Assembly: GCA_011033025.1 (NCBI GenBank)
Contig: WFMF01000040.1
Span: forward strand, 372,001-436,000
Direction: 5' to 3'
Source of the DNA: Beroe forskalii
Taxonomy: Eukaryota > Ctenophora > Nuda > Beroida > Beroidae
DNA length: 64,000 nt
Shown here: positions 1 through 12,565 of the stretch, piece by piece
Layout: each line of letters opens with the position of its first letter
Position numbering within the stretch: position 1 is the first letter of the stretch
Position numbers and translations under genes: made by a program
The notes under the pieces: model-generated
Seen by the model: only the letters and a program-made list of their open reading frames with translations
Database searches by the model: none
Told to the model about the DNA's origin: nothing

Positions 1-1060
1 CTCACCAAAATAGTGAATGAAGGGTTTCATAATTTCACTGAAACTCCAGACACAGTATTTGAAGGGGGTGATGACATGATGATTTTTGAATGTCCCAAAA
101 ATATACCGAATTACTCACATTCAAAATATTTTGAGAGCTTTGAAACATATCTTGGACGAATCGTCTTCAAATTTTTGGTTTCGGTCGCGTTGCCATGGGG
201 TGTGACATACAGAAAAGAACACAGAGCGAAATCATATAAGAGAAAAGAGTTTTGATTCATTAGGTTCATAATTATTCAAAAATATTCATGTCACCCCCTT
301 CCCCCTATATAAAAGGAAGCAAAAAACAAATTGTTTAACAAGTATCTATAGAAGTATAATATATGTGCTTTTCAATCACTGTAGATTATCACCTATTTTA
401 TTCGAGGAAATTTTTAATATTTTATTCTCTTTTCTTACTTTTTATGCTGCTCTGACAGATTGCACACCATGGGGGATCATATTTTTCACTTTCTTGAAAT
501 TATTGAATTTAAATCAGGGTACTCAGGTTTTATGGAATTCTCATCTGGTATGGAATCTCACATTTCTACTTCATTATAAAATCTATTTCATTATATGAAA
601 CGCTTCTATCACGCACCATACTACAGCGCACAGTCGTCTGATTCACTGCTCATGTCAGCATTGTTCATTATCGTGAAATTAGACTTAGAAGTGCATGACC
701 TTCTGTGGCATAATCACAGATGATGCTGATACTTTCAAATTGAATCTGTCAATGTCCGACAATGATACTGATATATTAAATTTCTGAAGAATTATTTTAT
801 TTATGACATCATATAATGGCGTCACCTTCTAACCTTCTGACATTTTACACACTTTACACCTTTTAAAACCCTACTTTTCTGATATCTCGCACATTTTCCA
901 CCTTTCCAAACCCTACTTTTCTGACATCTCACACATTTTCCACTTTCCCAAACCCTACTTCCTTATATCTCGCACATTTTCCACCTGTTAAAACGCCACA
1001 TTTCCCAAAACCTGCAATTCCCATAAGCAGCCCATCTTCTCACCCTAAAACCACCCCCAG
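1..1060. other. Intergenic, no gene recognised
   Basis: AT-rich sequence with short open frames only. None has recognisable domains, splice context or codon bias, so I call no gene. The stretch near 182-225 resembles the sequence around 46840-46870 (CATGGGG followed by GTGAC and TAC), which suggests a fragment of a dispersed element rather than coding sequence. Confidence 0.5.
840..985. repeat. Short tandem repeat, period about 41-42 bp
   Basis: About four imperfect copies of a unit containing CACATTTTCCAC, then an AAACCCTACTT block, then ATCTCGCACA. The ATCTCGCAC or ATCTCACAC landmarks fall near 884, 925 and 966. The first copy is the most diverged. Confidence 0.7.
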
Positions 1061-1403
1061 ATGACGGCTGCTGGGGCTGTTCTCTGAGGATGCTCAACCA
1101 GAACCAGAGCGGAGGATCGACCCCAAAGTCAACCGGTTTGTATAGCGAAAGTGCATCAAATATTGTGTGTGTTTATCAAGCCTTCGGCCAGTCGAGTGAT
1201 CTGCACAATGCGTTACAGTAATTTTGAGCTATTACACTAGTCTTAATAATCCTCCTAAGGCCTAAGCCAATGTTAAGATGTTGAATGCTACTGTATTTAT
1301 CCGTAACGTACACTTTCCCCCAGATGACGCCCTCTTGGTAGAGGAATACTCAGAGGACAGAGACATCAGTTCGCCTGATGAAGAACAGGGGACGAACGTG
1401 TGA
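1061..1403 (+). CDS. Possible 3' end of an unrecognised gene (two exons)
   Basis: Two candidate exons, 1061-1135 and 1324-1403, each follow a C-rich tract ending in CCCCCAG. The first ends at a GT (1136). Phases agree: one base is carried into exon 1 and one (G) into exon 2. The second exon reads DDALLVEEYSEDRD and then an acidic ISSPDEEQGTNV tail to TGA at 1401-1403. The conceptual product is short, polar and acidic at its C-terminus. I recognise no domain. Both exons begin ATGACG after the same C-rich acceptor, so a duplicated exon start is possible. The donor is weak (GTTTGT) and upstream exons were not found. Confidence 0.3.
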
Positions 1404-1424
1404 CACCGCACCTAGAATCTAACG

Positions 1425-1912
1425 CATCGTGTAACGCAATGCGTTGGATGTAACGCATCGTGTAACGCAATATGTTTCACGCATAGGGTCTAACGCATTG
1501 TGTAACGCAATGCGTGTCACGCATAGGGTCTAACGCATCGTGTAACGCAATGCGTTGGATGTAACGCATCGTGTAGCACAATGCGTGTGCTATCACGCGT
1601 TGGATGTAACGCAATATGTTTCACGCATAGGGTCTAACGCATTGTGTAACGCAATGCGTTGGAAGTAACGCATCGTGTAACACAATGCGTGTTCTATCAC
1701 GCATAGGGTCTAACGCATCGTGTAACGCAATGCGTGTCACGCATAGGGTCTAACGCATCGTGTAACGCAATGCGTTGGATGTAACGCATCGTGTAGCGCA
1801 ATGCGTGTGCTATCACGCATAGGGTCTAACGCATCGTGTAACGCAATGCGTTGAATGTAACGCAATGCGTGTGCTATCACGCGTTGGATGTGACGCATCG
1901 TGTAAGGCGTTC
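1425..1912. repeat. Minisatellite of TAACGCA-type units
   Basis: Roughly twenty alternating short units built from TAACGCATCGTGTAACGCAA, TGCGTTGGATG and CACGCATAGGGTC. The units combine into higher-order blocks (for example GTGTCACGCATAGGGTC repeats). TGCGT and ACGCA alternate, so neighbouring units can pair with one another. No open frame spans the array. Confidence 0.9.
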
Positions 1913-2420
1913 GCTATCTCCTGCCTGTTTAAGAAATGTGTGATCTGCATCGGATTAGGTACATTGCGCCAGTGATACTCAGATCAGTGATCACAAAAGA
2001 TATTATTGAAGTTGACAGCTTGGGGAGGATTCATCGTTGCTAATTGGCCATAAAAACTGAAAGTTCACTTCGTACGACGCACATGATTATTTATAAACAC
2101 TTCCAATTTTCTATTAGTATTCTGGAGAAATGGATTCAAATAGAGCAGAACATTACACTCATTTTCGCTAGCTTTGGCGAGCACTTAATTTCTGTGTTCA
2201 ATTTCGGGCTCCCAATCTTCATGTAGAATGTAAGTTTGACCAGGATCATAATAACGCTAAATTTGGTGAGGCCATGATTACGTTAATTTTAAACTTAAAT
2301 TATAACATAGTAAAACTGCTGCGGACCATCACAGCAAAATCCTTTAATTTGATTTATAGAAAAGTTATATATTTATTTCTCGAAGCAATGCGTTTGTGTC
2401 CTATTTTGAAGTATTACGGT

Positions 2421-2567
2421 GACAGTTCTAACTGCAGTTGGCGCGCTTTTGTGTGCGCGGCTTAAGTTTGTGCTGCGTACAGACATGTTATTTATTCTAT
2501 ATTTCCTTACGCCGCGCAAACTTAAGCCGCGCGCACAAAAGGCGCGCAAACTGAAGTTCGAACTGTC
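2421..2567. mobile_element. Fold-back MITE with GACAGT ends
   Basis: 147-bp inverted-repeat element. The left arm starts GACAGTTCTAACTGCAGTT and continues GCGCGC..TTTTGTG..GCGCGGCTTAAG. The right arm is its reverse complement, ending AACTGTC. The arms are about 60 bp each around a short AT-rich spacer. Locally GC-rich in AT-rich surroundings. No target duplication was resolved. Confidence 0.65.
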
Positions 2568-3779
2568 CCTGTATTAACTGCTTTATTAAAGATAATTGCT
2601 ACTGCGTAAGCCGTTAGTGTATAAACTTTCAAAGTTGAAATTAGGAAACTTAGCTCGGGCAGAAGTCTGTAGTACAACTCAGGCCTGAAAAGCACTTTCT
2701 TTACAAGTATCTTTTTGTGTGGCTCAATGCTGCTTCAAAACTGCTATTATCTTTAAACTCCTGGCATAGATCCCCGAGATTTATTGATTTAATCTGAATC
2801 ACAATTTATTGAAGTTGAACTTTTAATTAGGAAGTTGTTCTCTGCTATCCATTGTTTTTATAGTAGTTATAGTACTAAGACAATTAAGGATCATTCACAT
2901 ACCTAAAAATAATTCCCCAACCCCCCATAAAAGATAAAATTTCTGCCTTTGATATATTTATCCCCCTTGTTAGATTGTGAATGGTCCTTCTCAGTTTCTC
3001 AACTGGAACTGCTGGTACGAAGTAACTGTCGAATTGTTAAATTATGTCAAATTACTTCTTATTTTTTTGTATCAAAATGAGCTGGACGCAATAACATCGA
3101 CGGGAGTTGTCCGTTTATATCCTCTGACAGTGTCATGTCGCTATGGGCGCAAATGTAACCGTCCAAATAGGGAACGTTGCGACAAGTAACAAGCGAAATG
3201 TTTCGAAAACTTAAATTTAGGCGCAGATGGATCGATCAAATAAGAGGCCGATAAAGACGCGCAGTTGTGTCTAAATATTTAATTTATTTTGATTGAAATT
3301 CTATTGAAAGTGAAGGCCCTCATCGATCCCCTATTAACTTATTAAGTATTCGATCGATCCATCTGCATTCTTTGTACATATTAACGGGTCTCCGAAAAGT
3401 CAATGCACGCCACATGCGCTGTTCATCTTTTAAAATTTTATGTGAGTGTGATCGATTCCTTTTCATACGGTTATTTTGATCCATTTCATTTTCATACCGA
3501 AGGCTGTACGGTGGGGTTTCAAAATTATATGAATATTTATGAATTTGAAATAATCGGCCGAAACGCTGAACACAGATTGATTTGAGCCTTCACTCGGGAG
3601 GCCGTGGAATTTACGATGTTAAATTTAGATTTAACTTACAAGATAAAAATATATTATAAGAAAGTAGAATGTTGGAATAACTGTGTTATTTATCACAATT
3701 GTTTTAGTGCTGAAAATGTATCATAAGCGGTGTTCTTGATTCAAGAACCGGATCTTTCGGGGGCGTGTCGAACTAACGC
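2568..3779. other. Intergenic, no gene recognised
   Basis: AT-rich with a few short open frames and no domain similarity or exon signals that I trust. Some RNA-like hairpins and GC islands are present. Confidence 0.5.
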
Positions 3780-3945
3780 GTGCGCGGCGTTCTTGTGCGC
3801 TGCGTATTCGTGCGCGGCTTCCAGGTTGCGCCTGACAGGTAGTACAAATGTTTTCGCGCGTTACGCAAAACATCTGTACTACGCTTGAGTCCGCACGATA
3901 TGCCCCACACAAGAACGCCGCGAACGTGAAGTTTGCACTGTCTCC
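3780..3945. mobile_element. GC-rich fold-back element, related to the one at 2421
   Basis: GCGCGGCGTTCTTGTG near 3783 is matched in inverse by CACAAGAACGCCGCG near 3907. An inner hairpin pairs GTAGTACAAATGTTTT with AAAACATCTGTACTAC (about 3839-3882). The right end reads GAAGTTTGCACTGTC, so read outward-in it starts GACAGTGCAAACTTC, like the GACAGTTC..AACT end of the 2421-2567 element. Confidence 0.5.
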
Positions 3946-5639
3946 ACGATTGTACTTGCTTTGATAGCAAGTTTCAACCAGCATCCTCACCGCAGTTTAA
4001 TTTGAATTAAACGTCTGTCTTAGTTAAAATTCATTGTGACTTTAAAGAGAAAGCGTGATCAAGAGAGAAAAAAAACATATGTTTTGTAATCTAATGGAAT
4101 ATTTTAATTCTCAGAAAACAATCAGATCGTTTCATTGTAAATTAAATCTCTAGCTTCTTCCAAAATTCTTTGCCCACTGCACGTCTGTCGAGAAAATACG
4201 CCAGTTTGATGTGTATTTCAAGTTTACATACGACAGTGAATTATTCTATTAAGTCCGACAGGTCTACAGTGAGCCTACCAGTGAGTTGAACTTCGTCACG
4301 ATAGCCAACCGACTGCAGGAACACTTTCTCCCCAAGATAGGACTACGTCCATTATACAGTACACTGTACAGGTGAGCGATATCAGCCTTCTCATTATTCT
4401 CAGAATACAGCGCAGCCTGAAATAATGAAATGTCCCTAATTCATTCCATCGTGAAATCGTACGGAATTTGTGTTTAATGTCTCAATGATTGACATAGACA
4501 CGCACCTGTCGGTTCCATTTTGGGATACTTCCCGAGGGCGCAGCCTTAGGGATGTTTTGACCCGAAGGGCGAGGGTCATAACCAATATGGACCTGATCAG
4601 GCTAGTGTCTATAATATATTATAGACATTGATGTTAACGTCAGAGGGTTGCAACAACCTGAAACTTCGTTCTATACAGTGGATGTAAGCATTGTACAGAG
4701 TGGAAAACATGCGACTTCACGAACTTGAGAGGGTCGGCTCCTTAATTTTATAAAGGAACCGCCTCAACTATCTGGGTAGGCCCTGACCAGATATCATTAA
4801 AATATCAGGGCGTGTTTGGGTACATTGAATTTGAAAGATGTACACAAGACACACCCTGTACACAACAAGCACATTATTTTATATGACGATTAGCAAAATG
4901 CTTGTTTATACATTACAAAAGGCACATACTGGGTACAAATCGTGCGTTGGGTATCCAACGCACTTGGTAGCACGTTATAAAATGTAGTAAACAACTCGAT
5001 ACAAAGAGTGCTACCTTAAAATCGCTAAAAACTTGATTCACCAACCTGGATCTCTCTGGACAGGGAGGGTTAGAGAACGTCTTGAACGAGAATTCTGCAG
5101 AACCACGAATCCTTTCAACAGAAACTCGTTATCTCCTTTTTATCGTCATGGTGCTCATTAGTTCCTCATCAACAGCAAATGTCTTATACACTAGAACGGA
5201 CCGTTCATCCAAGGTCCTGAAGGGGAAAATTTCATAATGAATAGATTATTTCTGCAAAGATGGAAACTTTAAGAACTCTCAATCCGAAAACTGAGGGAGG
5301 GTGAAAGGGTGTTATTTAATGGGGTGGTGGACAACTTGACAAGAATTGGGATCTGCTACACCAGTGAAGGGCATTTTGAAGCATGGAGTATAACAAACAA
5401 TGGGGCGCAAGCTTGTACTATTCCATCTGTTTTCTATCTAGCATGGTACTATCAGGAGGTAGGTGGTGGGGCGACTTAAAAATCCAATAAAAGTCTTCAT
5501 TCACTATTTCCCGGATTTTACTCCCATTAAAACCCCTTCTACGACCTTAGCTCGTTAACAGAAAAAGGAACCAATTTTCTTAAATTCTCAAACCAAAATC
5601 GAAAAAATTATCAGTTTTCCTAGTTTTTCCTTGTATGAT
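3946..5639. other. Intergenic; contains a perfect 20-bp palindrome at 4607-4626
   Basis: No gene seen. GTCTATAATATATTATAGAC at 4607-4626 is a perfect palindrome. It lies at the end of a stretch (about 4490-4630) with paired motifs CCCGAGGGCGCAG and CCGAAGGGCGAGGG, possibly a short interspersed element. Confidence 0.45.
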
Positions 5640-8030
5640 TAATGACACCAGTCTGACATCAGAGACACTAGATCGACATATTACTTGAACCAATTTGAAG
5701 TATCACTATCGGTCGTATAACACTGACAAAAGAGTGGTCTGACGTATCACTGACACCAGATTGATTTGGTACTGACATTGGCGTAACACCTGACGTATGA
5801 CTGGCACCAGTCTTGCGTATCACTGTTACACCAGTCTGGCGTATCACTGACACCAGATTGATATTACTGACGCCAGTCTGACGTAAAATATCACTGACAT
5901 CAGTCGACGTCATACTGACACCAGTCTGATTTACCATTGAGACTTGTACGGCGTATCACTGACAACAGTCTGGCGTTACACTGGCATCAGTCTGACGTAT
6001 CACTGACACCAGTCTGGCAGTGTGACTTATCACTGACACCAGATTGATAGATCACTGACATCAGTCTGACGTCATACTGAAACCAGTCTGACGCATCACT
6101 GACACTAGATCCAAATATTATTGAAACCAGTCTGAAGTATCAGAGACACTAGATCGACATATTACTTGAACCAATTTGAAGTATCACTGACATCGGTCTG
6201 ACATAAAACTGACAAGGGTCTGACGTATCACTGACACCAGTCTGGCGTATCACTGGCACCAGTCTGACGTATCACTGACACCAGATTGACATATTACTTG
6301 AACCAATTTGAAGTATCACTGACATCGGTCTGACATAACACTGACAAGGGTCTGACGTATCACTGACATCAGTCTGGCGTAACACTGACACCAGTCTGAC
6401 GTATGACTGGCACCAGTCTTGCGTATCACTGACACCAGTTTGGCGTAACACTGACATCAGTCTGACGTATCACTGACACTAGTCATACGTATTACTAACA
6501 CCAGTCTGGCGTATCACTGACACCAGATTGACATATTACTGACGCCAGTCTGACGTATCACTGACACCAGATTGATAGATCACTGACATCAGTCTGAAGT
6601 CATACTGAAACCAGTCTGACGCATCACTGACACTAGATCCAAATATTATTGAAACCAGTCTGACGTATCAATGAAACCAGTATGATGTATCACTGACACC
6701 AGTCTGACGTAGCACTAACACCAGTCTGATGTATCACTGACACCAGTCTGGCGCATGAGTGACACCAGTCTGACGTCATACTGACACCAGTCTGATTTAC
6801 CATTGAGACTTGTACGGCGTATCACTGACAACAGTCTGGCGTTACACTGGCATCAGTCTGACGTATCACTGACACTAGTCTAACATATAATGACTGACAC
6901 CAGTCTTACTTATCACTGACACCAGTCTGACGTCATACTGACACCAGTCTGATTTACCATTGAGACTAGTACCGCGTATCACTGACACCAGTCTGGCGTT
7001 ACACTGGCATCAGTCTGACGTATCACTGACACCAGTCTGACGCAGCACTAACACCAGTCTGATGTATCATTTACACCAGTCTGACGTATCACTGACACCA
7101 GTCTGGCGTATCACTGGCAGCAGTCTGACGTATCACTGACACCACATTGACATATTATTGAAACCAGTCTGACGTATCACTGACACAAGTCTGGCGTATC
7201 ACTGACACCAGTCTGACGTGTCACTGGCAGCAGTCTGACGTATCACTGAAACCACATTGACATTTCACTGACGCCAGTCTGACGTATCGCTGACACCAGT
7301 CTGGCGTATCACTGACACCAGTCTGACGCATCACTGACACTAGATCCAAATATTATTGAAACCAGTCTGACGTATCAATGAAACCAGTATGATGTATCAC
7401 TGACACCAGTCTGACGCAGCACTAACACCAGTCTGACGTAGCACTAACACCAGTCTGACGTAGCACTAACACCAGTCTGATGTATCTACTACTAAACGGG
7501 GGATGGATCCACGAGAGATCCAAACAGAGTCCCCAGCACAGGACCTCCCGCAGGAAGGTCCCTGTTGCTAGGGCTACTGTGGATGGGAACAAGTCCCGTA
7601 CCTCCCCAGGAGTCTGATGTATCACTGACACCAGTCTGGCGCATGAGTGACACCAGTCTGACGTCATACTGACACCAGTCTGATTTACCATTGAGACTTG
7701 TACGGCGTATCACTGACACCAGTCTGGCGTTACACTGGCATCAGTCTGACGTATCACTGACACTAGTCTAACATATAATGACTGACACCAGTCTTACTTA
7801 TCACTGACACCAGTCTGACGTCATACTGACACCAGTCTGATTTACCATTGAGACTAGTACCGCGTATCACTGACACCAGTCTGGCGTTACACTGGCATCA
7901 GTCTGACGCATCACTGACACCAGTCTGATGTATCATTTACACCAGTCTGACGTATCACTCACACCACATTGACATATTATTGAAACCAGTCTAACGTATC
8001 ACTGACACCACATTGACATATTATTGAAAC
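5640..8030. repeat. Large 22-bp minisatellite array A (core CTGACACCAG)
   Basis: About a hundred copies of a 22-bp unit: TATCACTGACACCAGTCTG followed by ACG. Variants include GATTTACCATTGAGACT and ACATATTATTGAAACC blocks that recur in the same order, indicating higher-order duplication (the block near 6770-6900 recurs near 7640-7790). Open frames inside are by-products of the period. The array is interrupted by non-repetitive sequence near 7487-7610. Confidence 0.95.
7487..7610. mobile_element. Non-repeat insertion inside array A
   Basis: About 124 bp of unrelated, GC-richer sequence interrupts the 22-bp array. It is flanked on both sides by AGTCTGATGTATC (7474-7486 and 7611-7623). The flank is also a legal array variant, so it may be a target duplication or just adjacent repeat units. 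No terminal inverted repeat is obvious. Confidence 0.5.
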
Positions 8031-8820
8031 CATTTAAATTTTGCAAGGAATTTTTCAAGGAATTTTCAAATATAATTTATAACAAAGGCATTGTTATACA
8101 AATGTCACACACTGGCTCAGTATGTTAATGGGGATGAAGTGGTGATAATGATGAGCGTGTGATAAGATGATAAATACAGGAGTGGGATGAAGCAAGTGAC
8201 AGGACCAGTGTGATTTCCAACAGTACGGCCTCAAGGGGGAGCAAAAAAACGGAGGAGCAAAGTACTGAAAAAAGTGGGGGGGGAAGGGTTGATGAGAAAA
8301 GGGTGCAGAAGCAAGGAATCCCTGACTCGAACAGAGTTAGGACACAGAACACAATGCAGGGCAGCGTTGGGTGCTAGATGAAGCTACTGAAGCTGTTGAA
8401 GGTACCAGATTCTTAAGAGTTCCTGACTGACTCAGACAAGATGACTGGATAAGACACAATGCAGGGGCAGCAATGGAGCACCAGAAGAAGCCGATGAAGC
8501 TGTGAATAATGCAGAGGAGTTCTATGAGGAAATGATGAAGGGTACAGGGGGACTGCAGGAAGAGGAAGAAGAAGGAGAGAGAGAAGGAGAGATGACATCC
8601 CTGACCTGCATGCCTCACGCATGAGGCTAAAGCCCAACGGTACGCAGCCAGGCGAGCATCAGGGGCACCCGCTTCCCACACATATGTAGCAGGTGGCTGG
8701 ATCACTACCAGCGCAAGTCGGAAACACCCCCTCCGCTCCACTCAGCCATCTGGGATCCAAACTGGAGGGACACTTGTAAAAACGTCGTGTCCCAGAGGAA
8801 AAAAAAGGGGGTTAAGATGA
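8031..8820. other. Unassigned, possibly 3' part of the neighbouring LINE
   Basis: The plus strand is purine-rich (GAAGAGGAAGAAGAAGGAG near 8560). A 134-residue open frame on the minus strand (8337-8741) has no recognisable domain. Its position just beyond the LINE C-terminal coding part suggests LINE 3' untranslated sequence, but I could not find the element's 3' tail. Confidence 0.35.
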
Positions 8821-11800
8821 TGTAGGACTAGTCAGTGAGAATGTTAGCATGCACTGATTTGATGTTGACATACTTTTGTACTTGAGGGCACTTTGTACAT
8901 ACATTTGATGGCCCTGGTCACAATTTCTATGTGCCTGATGTGCTGTTGATTGCTGAGGTTGGTGGTGTCTGGGTCAACAGTTGTCTTTGCTATGCTGATG
9001 CCATCCATAGATAGGTTAGGTTTTGTTGTGAAGCTCCCTGAGCAGAGATCATTTTCTCTCTGTGACTGTCGCATAACTGGGCACTCTGTGAGGAGGTGAA
9101 CTTCATCCTCAATAACTTTCAAGCCATGATTTTCGATCGAGCAGTATTCACAGATTCGATCGTCTCTGGGGGGTATTCAGAGTGCCCTACCAGTTTCAAT
9201 ATGAAAGCTTGTGCACTGCAGCGAATCCTTGAGGACATCTTCCTATCTTCAAATGATCGAGAGGGTCGAGATAGGACTCCCAGCTGATACTATCCTTGAG
9301 CATTTTGTAGAATGAGAGTCTGCTCGACTGGTCGATGGTATTTTCCAGGACTGATTGAAGTGTCTCGGAGTTTGCCTACAAAAGTCTGGGGAGAAACTTT
9401 GTCGGCAAGGAGGGTAGAGTTGATGATGTCTGAGGAGTTCTGATTGAAGCAGTAGCCATCTTCTGTGCCAAAATTGATGATCGTTGACTTGATGTTGGTG
9501 AACCATGATAAGCCTAGGGATATTTGTTCGTTCATGGCTGCCTTAGCGAAGTTTGATTGGTGTCCTAAGTGGATAACTCATGGAAGAATTTGATGCAGAG
9601 TTTGAGACTGTTGATGAAAAGTGGAAAATTGCCTGTTTCACCCCAGGCTCCACAGTTGGAGGCGTTTCGCCGGATGCCAAGCAGGTACTTCAGATGCCGT
9701 GGGGTGAACCTGTTCAAGTCCCATTTTGCAATTTTTGGTTAGGCAGAGGTTGATATTCCCATCTCTTGATAGGCAGAATTGAGGTGCTTGATGATAGGAA
9801 GTGTGGGAGCCAGACTTCACAGCCATAGGTCAGGGATGGGGCTGATAAGGAGCTGAATAACTGGTCAAGGTTTTTGGGAGTGATGAACCTTCTGTCGACA
9901 GTGCCCCTAAGAGAGAAGTAAGCACCTAGCCCTTTTTGTATATAGGACTCTATTGTTGACTAAACTTGCCGTTACTGCTAAATGACACCCAGATAACAGT
10001 AAGTAGATGCCACAAAGCTCGATTTCACTACCATTCATCAATGGCCTCCATGAAGCTGTGAGGATAGTCAGGCATCTGCCATTTAACACCATGAACTTGG
10101 TCTTAGAGATGTTCACAAGACCCCAGGCATTGCAATAATTTTCAATGACAGAAAGCTGCTTCTGGAGGAATCTGTGTCCAGAGCAAGAATAACTAAGTCA
10201 GCCCAGGCAAGGTGTGTCACTGTAAGTCCCTGATAGTGATGGACAGTTGACTGGCAGTTCGTTTAGAAGGTTAGAGAGTTTTAGGAAATAAACTTTGAAT
10301 AGCTCTGGGCTGGAGAGGGTGACTTGCTCCGTACCTTTAGAGATGTCAAAGCTTTGCTCAGTCGATTGTTGTTGATTTTGATGACCACTGGAGTTACTGT
10401 ACATGTTTTTGATAATATTGAAGAACCTCCATTAATGCCATAGCAAGCAAGTTTTGAAAAGAAGTGCCTGCTGGCACAAGGTCGAGCCTTTCTCAAGTCG
10501 ATGAAGACAGCATAGACTTTTGTTGGACTTTCTGTACTTCTCCATGATAGTCAGGAGGGTAAAGATATGATCGTTGCACTGGCTACCTTTCTTAAAACCT
10601 GTGATTAGGTGGGTCAGGGAAGTTAGTGTCTCGATGGGCAATGAGCCTGTTCAGCAGCATGATGATAGAAGTTTGCCGAGGCAGCTGCACAGCAATGGCT
10701 CTGTAGTTATCTGGATTGTCAATGCTACCTTTCTTGTGCAGGGGGTGATAACACTTTGGTTCCCAGACATAGACACCTAGTTTGAGACAAGTGTTGAAGA
10801 GACTTAGTAGGAGATGCTGGACTTTGCTGTTGAATCCTTTGATAATTTCGTTGCTGATGTGATCAAAGGATGATGCTTTGCCAGATTTCAGACCGTTGAT
10901 GGCAGCAGTCAGTTCATCGATAGTGAAAGGCTTGCTTAGATCTTCGTTAGGAACATTCGAGTTTGCAGTACAAATGGCATCATTCAGGAGGGCCTCTTTA
11001 GTTTGGCTGTCCATGGTTGGGTGTTGGTCAGAGTAGAGCTTCATAGAATGTCTGGAAGGGGTCAAGGTGCTCAGATTCATCAAGTCTGACCTCGTCCTTC
11101 TTGAATCGTTTCAGTTTTTTAAAGTCCTTCCATGAGATCACTCTGCCACTTTTTGATTTTTGTTGTTCAGATTGCGAAGGAATTTTTCCTTCTTGGATCC
11201 AATAATACACGGTATCCTTTGACGTTGATATGGTGACGATCCTTAATAGCCTTGTTATCTGGGTTTTGTCAACAGCACGGACAGATCTTTTCAGGAGACG
11301 TCTAGCAGAGTGACAGGCAGGTCAAACCAGGCTTCATACTTTGGCTTTGTTGTTTTGTCTGACTTGGTCTTATCAAAGCATTCCTGTGATACAGAGTTGA
11401 TAAGAGTTGAAAACTCAACACATGCCGACTTAGTTTCATCCGTGCTGGTAGTGATGGATGTGATTTTATCCTGAAGTTCATTGATCTGACTTGCAATGTG
11501 TGGTTCATCCAGCATATTTTTGAATCTGTTGAGTGATTCACCTGTAAGTTTTGTACTTAAAGGTGCTGATTCATAGGTGATGCCACTTTTGAGTCTATTG
11601 GGTGGGTCAGATGGAGCTTTATTCCAAAGCTGGAGGACTACTGGGCTGTGGTCAGAAAAAAGGGTATGTTCTTCCACATGAAGATACTTCACTCTATGCG
11701 TGAAGTTGGTTGAGCTAATGAACAGATCAATGACACTGTTTCCATTCCATTTGAAGCAGGTGTAGTTTCCAGAGGTGTCACCGATTGTACGACCATTTAG

Positions 11801-11945
11801 AACCAGAAGATTCTGTGATCCGATCAAGTCGAGGAGGGGGCCCTTATGACTGTTAGTACACTTATCCATGCTGTTTCTGAGTGAGGAGATTGGTGCCATG
11901 GCGTGGATATCGCTAGAGTCATCTATGCTATCTTGCATGACGTAC
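8820..11945 (-). mobile_element. 5'-truncated, decayed non-LTR retrotransposon (LINE)
   Basis: Reading the minus strand from 11945 leftward, several broken frames give the order of a LINE ORF2. The C-terminal half of an AP-like endonuclease comes first (NGRTIGDTSGNYTCFKWNG, then FSDHSPVVLQLW near 11640). Reverse transcriptase pieces follow: FTIDELTAAINGLKSGKASS, DNPDNYRAIAV and GFKKGSQCNDHIFTLL. The YxDD region is decayed to a single D (WADLVILALD near 10190). A C-terminal Cys/His segment ends the ORF (ETGRALRIPPRDDRICEYC, then EDEVHLLTECP near 9060-9190). Multiple frameshifts show that it is dead. The first part of the endonuclease is missing, so the copy is 5'-truncated near 11945. The clade was not resolved. 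Confidence 0.85.
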
Positions 11946-12394
11946 TAGTGTAAGGGAAAGTACAATTTCCTAATTACTGCTGTTTGGTATCCTTAGTCTG
12001 ACGCACTGGTGTCAAAATATATTTTATATGGCCTAACATACTTATGGCCTAAAAATTTGGTCTGAAAAATCTTCAACTCGGTCCTAGGAGTTTGAATTCT
12101 AATTGACTTTGATATTTACACCTAAAACTCAAACTGTGAACTTCACGTTGTAATCGTTGATTAAGGAATGTAGTGTAGATTGATAAACAGTAAGTTCCAC
12201 TTACACTGTGAACCGAGACCTCCAGAGTAGAAAGTCGACTTGTCAGGATAGAAACAGCAAAACACCAAAACAGGGTGGCACTGCCTGGGAAAGGAAGCTG
12301 TCTCAGTCACTAGTATATGAGTAACTCAGTAACTGATACTTCTCTAGCTAAATTTCATTAAGATAGAATCAATATAATATCGGAAAAGAGATTC
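11946..12394. other. Spacer, no gene recognised
   Basis: AT-rich sequence without credible coding signal. Confidence 0.5.
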
Positions 12395-12565
12395 TGAACT
12401 AGAACACTGATTTCACGGATTAGTTATTGAATAAGAGTAGCATGATTACAATTCATGGGTACTTTATTGTTCTCTTGAATCAATGGTACAGGTACAAATG
12501 GAAACGATGTGGTTCTCTAATGACAATCAATTTCGTCACTCTACGACATTGTCGGGTCTGCAAAT
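12395..12565 (+). mobile_element. Interspersed repeat, copy 1 (copy 2 at about 61880-62045)
   Basis: Starts TTTCACGGAT and continues with a TGAATAAGAGT block. Later landmarks are GGTACTTTATT, then GGTACAGGTACAAATGGAAA, CGATGTGGTTCT, TTTCGTC and CTACGACAT. The same landmarks occur in the same order at about 61880-62045 in the hAT-like element, with modest divergence. Both copies can be read as short open frames (KWKRCGS), but nothing else supports coding. Confidence 0.7.

Noticed and set aside
13-255. 80-codon frame at the left edge
   Set aside because: No recognisable domain; part resembles a dispersed element sequence near 46.85 kb.
5668-6457. Open frames rich in SVIRQTGVS in array A
   Set aside because: Products of the 22-bp repeat; no start context or conservation of frame across the array.
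8337-8741. 134-codon minus-strand frame beside the LINE
   Set aside because: Low-complexity Leu/Ser/Phe translation of a purine-rich strand, no family pattern; kept only as possible LINE flank.
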